From Loripinus fragilis (Eukaryota > Mollusca > Bivalvia > Lucinida > Lucinidae): a stretch of DNA of 64,000 nucleotides. The notes beneath the pieces were generated by a model, which made no database searches, was not told the origin of the DNA, and saw only the letters and a list, made by a program, of their open reading frames with translations. The position numbers and the translations under genes are program-made. Positions 56,565 through 64,000 of this stretch are shown piece by piece. The stretch lies in the NCBI GenBank assembly GCA_964019695.1, contig OZ026522.1:58862811-58926810 (forward strand), given 5' to 3'. Each line of letters opens with the position of its first letter. Position 1 is the first letter of the stretch.

Positions 56565-56770
56565 AGGGATATTGGCCAAAAACTTCAAAGGAAACGGGAT
56601 ATTTTTGTAAATATTTAAAGGGATACGGGATGCTTGGATTAATTTTAGGGATATGGAGATACAATGCTTTCTGAATTTTCGTGATTTTCGCCATATTTAT
56701 TTTAGGGATATGGGATATTTTTCTAAATAATCAAAGGGATTCAGGATATTGGGACCCCCCTGACAGTGCC
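56565..56770. repeat. Degenerate AGGGATA repeat
   Basis: Recurring (A/G)AGGGAT(A/T)C(A/G)GGATATT motifs, about six, ending in GGGACCCCCCTGACAGTGCC. Confidence 0.5.
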
Positions 56771-57000
56771 TTACCTTTTGGGAGAGGGCTGCTCATTCAA
56801 ATTGCCATATGCTCCCTTTGTATTTTGACTTATTGTAATTCTAGTTATTTTCCACTTTTAGCTGTTTGATTCTGATTGCATCAGTACCTGACCATTGCTT
56901 ATCTTGTACTTTCCTTAAATATCGTTAAGGTTTTTGGTAACATAAGACTGGCCTTAAACTTTAGTTATTTCTTTCGAATGTTTGTATTTTTCTAAAAGGA

Positions 57001-57027
57001 AGTAAGGAAGATGGCAAAGATCAGGAA
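57001..57027 (-). mobile_element. R1 retroelement 3' tail, copy p (27 bp)
   Basis: GTAAGGAAGATGGCAAAGATCAGGAA only. 56771-57000 has nothing else. Confidence 0.5.
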
Positions 57028-57185
57028 CTCATTTTATATTGATGATTTGCTGTTTCTATAGGTTGTGTTGTGTCATGTCGTGGCCCTAAAAAGAAGTCCA
57101 ATATATCTTCCATTATGAGTTTTTTTTCTATTCTATTTTTGTCCTTCGAAATCATTTGACATACACTGAGAAATCTAGGTTTAGG

Positions 57186-57637
57186 GGTAATTTTGCTTAG
57201 GTATTCAGTTTTATTTACTGTTGAGTCCTTATCTTTGCTTTATCTCCTTGTTATATCTTGATTTATATGTTCTAGGAGATGATGCATTGGTAAGTAAGGG
57301 GTATTTCATGCAAACCAAATATATATGTGTCTTGGTCCACATCTGAATAAAGGGTGAGGTTGGCGCCGTTAAACTGGTTTAAGCCCTCCAGTAAAATATT
57401 TTACTGACCGTTCAAATAAGGTACTTCTTTTGTGGATCTTTAATGTTTTTGTTCTGTCTTGTGTTTGCTATGTCTTTGTGCGCGTCTGTTTATATGTGTT
57501 TTGTGGTCACCTGCTGGGCTGGCCTCTTGGCTCTCGTTTGTGGTGTCTAACTGTAAGTTTGTCACTTTCCCATTGGTATACTGGGTCAGGTGTGGTACTT
57601 GATTGTATCGATTCCTGATCTTTGCATCCTTTCTTAC
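57186..57637 (+). mobile_element. R1 retroelement 3' UTR, copy q
   Basis: A long copy from GTATTCAGTTTTATTTACTG through GGCGCCGTTAAACTGG to the TTCTTACTTT tail. The minus strand is open for 70 codons with KIRNRYNQVPHLTQ. Confidence 0.8.
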
Positions 57638-57695
57638 TTTGAACACTACCAACTAGTTACCTACAGCATCTTTAACAGTCTAGTTTTGATTTATA

Positions 57696-58127
57696 GTGTC
57701 CGAAATTGATTCCTTAGAGATCGTACATAAGATACATCTGGAATTAAACGACAAAGCTGTAAACATGGACTTACTAGGTCACCTTTCTATTCCAGCTTTG
57801 TTTTTTAAAGCCAATTGTCACAAACCCATACCGGAAATGTCATGCACCTGCACGATACTAGTGCAGAAAAAAATCCTTAATGTTGATACCACGTGGTCCT
57901 CTAGGTTTCCCAGACGTCTTACTGGTGTACTATCGTATATATGTGTATATCTATGTTTTGTATGTGTTTCTGTTCTTACGATTGAGGCCATTATGTACGA
58001 ATATAATATTTTGCTAAATATACTATCCTTCTATTATCAGTTAAACTCAACAATGCATCATCAAGGTATACAAATATATCAGGAAAAAGTATTTGTTTTG
58101 TTTTGTTGTTATTTTAAGTCCCTGTAA
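57696..58127 (+). CDS. Hypothetical exon, possible membrane protein
   Basis: An open frame of 143 codons follows an acceptor-like GATTTATAG at 57685-57693; the first codon used is not ATG-dependent if it is an internal exon. The first 80 residues have mixed composition with several cysteines (ANCHKPIPEMSCTCTI); a hydrophobic segment follows (LSYICVYLCFVCVSVLTI, about 99-116). A donor-like AAG|GTATAC occurs at about 58063. It starts about 60 bp after R1 copy q. No family recognised and no neighbouring exon located, so it may be chance. Confidence 0.25.
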   Translation: MSEIDSLEIVHKIHLELNDKAVNMDLLGHLSIPALFFKANCHKPIPEMSCTCTILVQKKILNVDTTWSSRFPRRLTGVLSYICVYLCFVCVSVLTIEAIMYEYNILLNILSFYYQLNSTMHHQGIQIYQEKVFVLFCCYFKSL

Positions 58128-58146
58128 AAAGCTAATGTCTTGGCGG

Positions 58147-58166
58147 GACGGACCCCCCCCCCCCCC
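58147..58166. repeat. Poly-C tract
   Basis: A near-pure C run next to 'ggcgggacgg'. It reads as polyproline in a plus frame (58093-58482) that I do not accept. 58490-59469 has no recognised feature. Confidence 0.8.
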
Positions 58167-59469
58167 CCCGACTTTATGGGACTTTTACTCGACTGAGATG
58201 AATAGCACATCACGCCCTACAATTAAGCACCGTAAAAGTGAACAACTAAGACAGGGGCGATCCGACACACCACTTATCCTTGGCTGGCTTAGGCGTTCAA
58301 AGCGGTTAATCAGTACACAAGTGCCAAGTCCGTGCGAAGCTCTGCGCGGAGGAACTTTACAAAGGGCTACTTACATCTGTGCCCACGCATGGATTTTCTT
58401 TGAACTTTGCATATTTATAACTCATTATGTACAAACTACGAAAATGTATCTATCGAACAAGATAGTTAAGAATAAGGCTTAGGAAGCAACCCTGACGTTC
58501 TCCACCTTTAAGGTGGCACCTGTCTCTAAAAATCTTTTTCCTAATTCTATGGTTTGTTCATTTCTATGTTTTGTCATCTAGATTGAATCCAAAAAAACAT
58601 AAACATTATATTAATACCACAAAACCATTTGGATAAAGTATTGTTTACGTTTTCTAAAAAGGTGATTATAAAATTTCAATATTTTTTCTCAAACATTTAC
58701 AAAACATTCAACATTCAATTCCAAAGATAGATATGTTCTGGTCTTTGTCAAGATATCATATTATCACAAAAACATTCCATATATATCCTGCTGATCTGAG
58801 GCAAATTTCATGAAAATCCAAACCCAGTAATTTGTCATTTTCTACCTCTTATTGGTATAAGTAAATTTTATCAAATATAATTATTTAGTTGAAATGAATC
58901 AATAACTCGACAGAAGGATGATGTTTTTAGATCAACTTCCACGTTTCTTAAAGAAATACATGTTTAGACAATTTCAAATGATTCAATGGTTGGAAATGCG
59001 GAAGGTCTTGGCCCCGTGTCATGGCACTAAGGGGCTAAGACAATGTGTATCACTTTCTCAAGTCCTGATTGCTATTGTTTAAGAAACATAATATCACAAC
59101 AATAAACGTGTGAAAACAAGAAGATCAAATATTTCCTTTACATCCCAACTGAGCTAAAGTGACCACATTTTGGTGTCATGACCAGGATAAAGTGAAAGTG
59201 TCTTATCAAAGGTATCATATAACAGTTTCCTACATGAATAAGTGAGGTCCAAAAACGAAACTGTATGCCTAGTATATACAGCCAGCTAAAGTGTAAGTGT
59301 TGCTATTTGATGACAATTAGAATCAGTTTTACAGAACAGAATGATCAGAGAAGAATTGAGCATTAAGATTGCAATACCTTTGGGGCCAAGATTTCTCTGT
59401 GACCAAAATGGTTAATTTTAACCAATAGGTTCGACATAAAGGCTATTCTTGTAAACCAGGTTTATTTAT

Positions 59470-59648
59470 GAGGCTTTGTGCGTGTCTGTTTTTATGTGCT
59501 TTGTGGTCACCTGCTGGGAAAGGACTGACCTCTTGGCTCTCGTTTGTGGTGCCTAACTGTGAGTTTGTAACTTTCCCATTGGTATCCTGGGTCAGGTGTG
59601 GTACTTGATTGTATCGACCCCTGATCTTTGCACCCTTACTTACTTTAC
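59470..59648 (+). mobile_element. R1 retroelement 3' end, copy r
   Basis: From GGCTTTGTGCGTGTCTG to CACCCTTACTTACTTTACTT. 59649-60559 holds no recognised feature. Confidence 0.8.
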
Positions 59649-60840
59649 TTACAATTATAAAATCATAGGTATAAGGTTCTTCTCCTGTATGAGCTAACTT
59701 GTCATAAGGTTTCTCTTCTGTATGAATTAAAATTCTTAATAATGTTACATATTACGTGTAACATTGCTTAGATGTAGTTTTAACGTTAGAAACTAGATGT
59801 GGTAAGTACAGGTGTTACCATATTGTATCATTTTGGGTAATATTATCGTGTAAGCACTTCATTAAATAAGAATCGTGGCATTTAATATCAAAGAATATTG
59901 TGTTTTTTTCTTTGATAATCCATAATAGGGAAAACACTGAACATATCGATTTCAAACAATAAACATACTAGCAGGGTGATTCAAACTAAGCAAGTATTCA
60001 AGTATGTTTAACACTAAAACATATTTTCAATATATCGATAATTCGATGCAAAACCGGCAGGCGCATTTATCGAGCGTGTCCAAGTGTGTAGACCAGACGT
60101 GTAGAAAAATGTGTATGCTCATACGCACTAAATGTTCTCTTAAAGGCAGGGATTCTGTACCCCCCGGCAGAGAGATTATTACCTGTATGAGATGGTCAGT
60201 GGGTGGAGTGGGCGGAGCTTAGCTACTGACCAGGCCACTGTCCTAATCTGGTCTAGCAGATAACAGATAAGCCTCAGGCTACTGTTCTGTTATCTACTAC
60301 TACTGTCTCAAAAATGACAATATTTTTGTATGCAGCTGAATGCAGCTTTCTTCAATGAAATTGATTGTAATCAATATAATATCTGATTATTTCTAATTTT
60401 TTTATTCATACAATTTTTTTTATCAATATTTATCATGCTGAATATTTATGCACTAGATCCTCCCAAATTTGATCAAAATAATTTTACCTAATTAGATGCA
60501 GTTTGAGGTCTGATCAGCATATAGCTGTTCTGGAAATTCAAAGACCGGTAACATATTTTTTCAACTTGATGTAAACACATGGCCCTAATTCATCGAAATG
60601 TAAAAATACCACACGGTTCAAGAGTTTATGAGCATTTTCACCAACTGACCACGACCAGCTCGACTGATGCTCGGCAAAGCTTCATCACCGTTTTGCATAC
60701 CAGTGTCTTGGCAATGATTAAATGTATAAGTATGCAAAATTTATCAGAATATACCCTGTGAATCAAGAGTTATGAGCATTTTTACTTAAAGACCTTAAAC
60801 GGCCAATTTGATGCTATACGCCAAATCGAATATTACATGC

Positions 60841-60941
<101 letters not shown>

Positions 60942-61975
60942 AGTTTAAGAGTTATAAACATTTTCACTACTTGGCCACGGACGGGCGGACTCACAGAGAG
61001 ATTATACTTCACACTTTCGGGTCGTGCAATTACCGGTGAGGGATCTAAATCACTAGCGTTAAAACACGACAAGTTTGAAAGCTGAAATAGAGCCAACACC
61101 CATTTTATAGGCTTATCGCTGATTGGCCATCGTATAGGCAAACATTTATTAGCCTATAAGACGGCCAATTCTGCTGACTCATATAAAAGTTAATATTATA
61201 CTGAAGGGTTCTGACTTACGCTTTCTTGGATTTGTGAGAAAAAAAAATGAACAGTGCAACATTTTTCTATTTGTTTTTTATTATTTAGCTTTATTTGATG
61301 CACTGAAGAAAATCCTAAAATGTACAAGTAAGCAAATGATCAAAATATGCCATGCGGTCCAAGAGTTATTAGGATTTTCACCAACTGACCATGACAAGCT
61401 TGGCTGATGCTCGGCAAAGCCTCATCACCGTGTTGCATACTTTTATCTTGGCAATACTTAAATGTAATAGTATGCAAAATTCGATCAAAATATACCCTGC
61501 AGTTCAAGAGTTAGGAGCATTTTGACTAAAATACTTTGACCGGCCAATTTGATGCTCGGCGAAGCCTTGTCACCGTTTTGCATACCAGTGACTAGACAAT
61601 CTTAAAATATACAAGTTTGCATAATTTGATCTAAATATACCGTGTGAGCATTTTCACTAACTGGCCAAAGCTTGCTGGATTGCTCAGCAAGGCCTTGTCC
61701 ATCAAAAAATCTGTTGTGCATGTCAGTGGGAGAATGTTGGCATGCATATGTTTGAAAAATGTGATCAAAATTTATCAGTCACCCCTAATATTAACTGAAT
61801 TGTTTCAACATAACCAAATAAACGTTTCCTATCTCACTGCATGTTACCTTTATCAGGTCATGATGACGTTGCACTTTTTGAATGACGTCGCTAACGACGC
61901 TGAATCAACACAAAAATGGAAAATTACGTCATAATCGCTAGTTTGAAGAGTGAAACAATGGGTAAACTGATAAAT

Positions 61976-62128
61976 AGAATACCAGGTTCGCGTATTTTGA
62001 TATCAAGTTTACCAGGCTCGGCTTTGAGAACGCATGTTGAATCGCTCGGCAAGCCTCACGATGTCAACAAGCGTTCTCAAAGCCTTGCCTGGTAAACTTT
62101 ATATCAAAAGACACTCACCTAGTATTCT
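61976..62128. repeat. Hairpin MITE
   Basis: Arms GTTTACCAGGCTCGGCTTTG and CAAAGCCTTGCCTGGTAAAC, outer TTTTGATATCAA/TATCAAAAG, apex CGCTCGGCAAGCCTC. Flanked by AATAGAATAC and GTATTCTCTATATA. Confidence 0.75.
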
Positions 62129-62404
62129 CTATATACCGAGTGGTTCAAGAGTTATAAGCCTTTTCACTACTGACCATGGAAGGGCTTAATTATGCACACC
62201 TTCGGATCTTACAATACCAGGTGAGGGAGCTAAATTGCTAGAATTAAGACAAGACAAGTTTGTAAGCTGAAATAAAGCCAAAACCTGTTTTGTAGGCTTA
62301 TCGCTGATTGGCTGTCCAATAGGCAAACTTTTATTTGCCTATAAGACGGCCAATTTGGCTGACTCGTATACAAGTTGAAATTGTTTTAAAGGGTTCTGAC
62401 TTAT

Positions 62405-62800
62405 TACTAGTAGAGGGCCCAGGGTTCAAAAATGTCAAAAATAAGCATTTAGGTATGCCCCCATTTCGCAGAATTTTCACTTGTTTTATCCTATAGTACA
62501 TAGTATAGGGAGTATGAGACCAGATATTGCACTCAATTCAAGTCTTGCAAACATACCTATAACAGTGTGCGTAATACGTTACCCCTCATTTTCTTAAAAA
62601 CAAAAATATGTTATTAAGTCTATTTAGGTAGAAGTTGAAATGTTTAAATGAACAAAGCATTTATGCAATCTGTAAGGAAATGCTATTCTTTACACATATT
62701 GATGTTTTTAAAAGTTGTTTGGGTCTATTATAATGTCATATACGTTACGTTTTCAACTTTACCCTTAATATTATTGATATTTTGTTAAAAAAGTTTCACC
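62405..62800. repeat. R10 copy
   Basis: Shares TAGTAG(A/G)GG.CCCAG, CAGATATTGCAC and AAGTCTTGCAAA with 14735-14870. 62801-63576 has no accepted gene; an 84-codon plus frame at 63273-63527 and a 99-codon minus frame at 63361-63062 overlap and look non-coding. Confidence 0.45.
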
Positions 62801-63576
62801 TGACAAAACTTTCAATAGGTGTTTAACTTCAGGATACGATGACATCCTAACAAAGGCAGTGAAGACAGTAATAGTCGTAAGTAAACAACTGAATTTAGCA
62901 GCCCAAAGGGGCTTTTACACTTTAATGAATTGACTGGACGTTCCCTCAACGAATTGCAAAAATATGAAAACTTTCGAATACGCAGACCCGACGAACGTGA
63001 TCATCGAGGCTTGACATAACTATCTGAAATGAATAGAATGTTTTAATGCCGAAAAGAAGAATTAATAAATGAAAAGAACAAAAGTAATAAAAATCGATTG
63101 CAGTCTCAATGAAGAGTGTGTTTTTTTTAATACTCTAATCGAGGCGATTCTAGCGGGCACCAAATTAGGCAATAACTTAGGGAAGGCCTGATATACCTTT
63201 ATTTGAATTGGGTCAAGACGGATTAAAAGTGTCATTGCAGTCAGGTGACATAAGTGTATTGTAAGTTTTGATATGACAGGCACACACTTGCTAATTGGGG
63301 TATATTTGTCGAGAAAACCTGATTTTAATAAAATAACAAATGCGCTTACCAGTCTGCGCACTGTGCAATCTGTACCTAAGATTTATGTACTTATTGCAAA
63401 AATGTTCAAAGTTTTCAAACAAACACTCATGCTGACGTATCCGGCGGACCCGGCTCCAGTTCTAGATTTTGATTTCATCCATACTTTGTATATGAGAGCA
63501 GAGAAAGCTCTGATGAGGCTCGCCTAAGCCTTCCATGCTCGAAAACGGGATAAATACAAGTACATATTCACCATAT

Positions 63577-63732
63577 CTACATTAATTGCTGGTTCCCAGT
63601 CTACAGGTGGTTAGTAATGTAAATACAGGTAACCAGAACCCCCCATTTCCAGGTATGGGGGGGGGGTACTGGTTACCTGTTTATCCATTACTGACCACCT
63701 GTAAACCGGTAACCAGCAATTAATGTAGATGT
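63577..63732. repeat. Hairpin MITE
   Basis: Arms CTACATTAATTGCTGGTT and AACCAGCAATTAATGTAG, inner CAGGTGGTTAGTAATG/CATTACTGACCACCTG, around a G-rich loop. 63733-64000 shows nothing recognised. Confidence 0.8.
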
Positions 63733-64000
63733 ACCGAAACCAAGTACTGGCCCTCGTACACATACATAATTTTGCAGATTTGAAATGATTTAACATTCCA
63801 CAACATCCACAGGCAGCACAGATCAGAATCAGACAGCTGAATTTGAAGAATAATTGAGTACACTGTAGACCCAGACGAGATGTCAAAAAGTGAAGCATAG
63901 TTTCAATCCAGATCTGGCACGATATTTTGAATGTGAGAAACGTTTTCAAGTCTAAAAATCACCAGCAAAGACAATACACACAGAAATTCTTCTTACTCCG

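Noticed and set aside
63273..63527. 84-codon plus-strand open frame
   Set aside because: Overlaps an equally long antisense frame; composition is not convincing and no domain is seen.

Overview
This AT-rich 64 kb window is animal nuclear DNA, most likely from a bivalve mollusc. I base this on eukaryotic splice signals, a rhodopsin-class GPCR pair, a mitochondrial-clan P450, mariner and LINE remnants, and repeat types I know from bivalve genomes (palindromic MITEs, tRNA-headed SINEs, repeats rich in AAGGTCA). Species is not claimed. Host gene content is low and most of the window is layered mobile-element debris.

Host-gene candidates. (1) A small secreted peptide: a signal-peptide exon at 2450-2597 with a clean GTAAGT donor, and a phase-compatible five-cysteine exon at 13473-13600 behind a good acceptor. 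They may be one gene with a 10.9 kb intron full of transposons. (2) An intact single-exon class A GPCR on the minus strand (30338-31477) and a broken paralogue 5.4 kb away (36852-38047). (3) An intronless mitochondrial-clan cytochrome P450 on the minus strand (50449-52027), complete except for a frameshift from a 7-bp tandem duplication. (4) A weak possible exon encoding a membrane protein (57696-58127).

The dominant element, called R1 here, is a 5'-truncated retroelement with about 19 copies in both orientations. All are anchored at the same 3' end (sense ...CTTTGCACCCTTACTTACTTT). The copy at 24031-25870 is joined to a reverse transcriptase, so the short copies are its 3' UTR. R2 (9204-10376, 41297-43560) is a sister family with the same layout. 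A separate Penelope-like element with a GIY-YIG endonuclease lies at 48382-49440. Other elements are a full-length dead mariner (39911-41194), two other IS630/Tc1/mariner-type transposase remnants (400-999, 1986-2310), a LINE (10830-12292), Helitron-like repeats (17190-18103, 44970-46621), a 3.4 kb element with 0.5 kb inverted arms (52336-55780), and many hairpin MITEs.

Layout: 0-2.3 kb transposase debris; 2.4-13.6 kb the putative peptide gene with its filled intron; 13.6-30 kb nested retroelements, satellites and MITEs; 30-38.4 kb the GPCR pair bracketed by 235-bp MITEs; 39.9-49.5 kb mariner, a triply nested R2 element, a Helitron-like tandem element and the GIY-YIG element; 50.4-55.8 kb the P450 and the long-armed element; 56-64 kb R1 copies, a degenerate repeat array and hairpins. 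The nesting gives a readable relative chronology. All comparisons are by eye; no alignment or database search was run.
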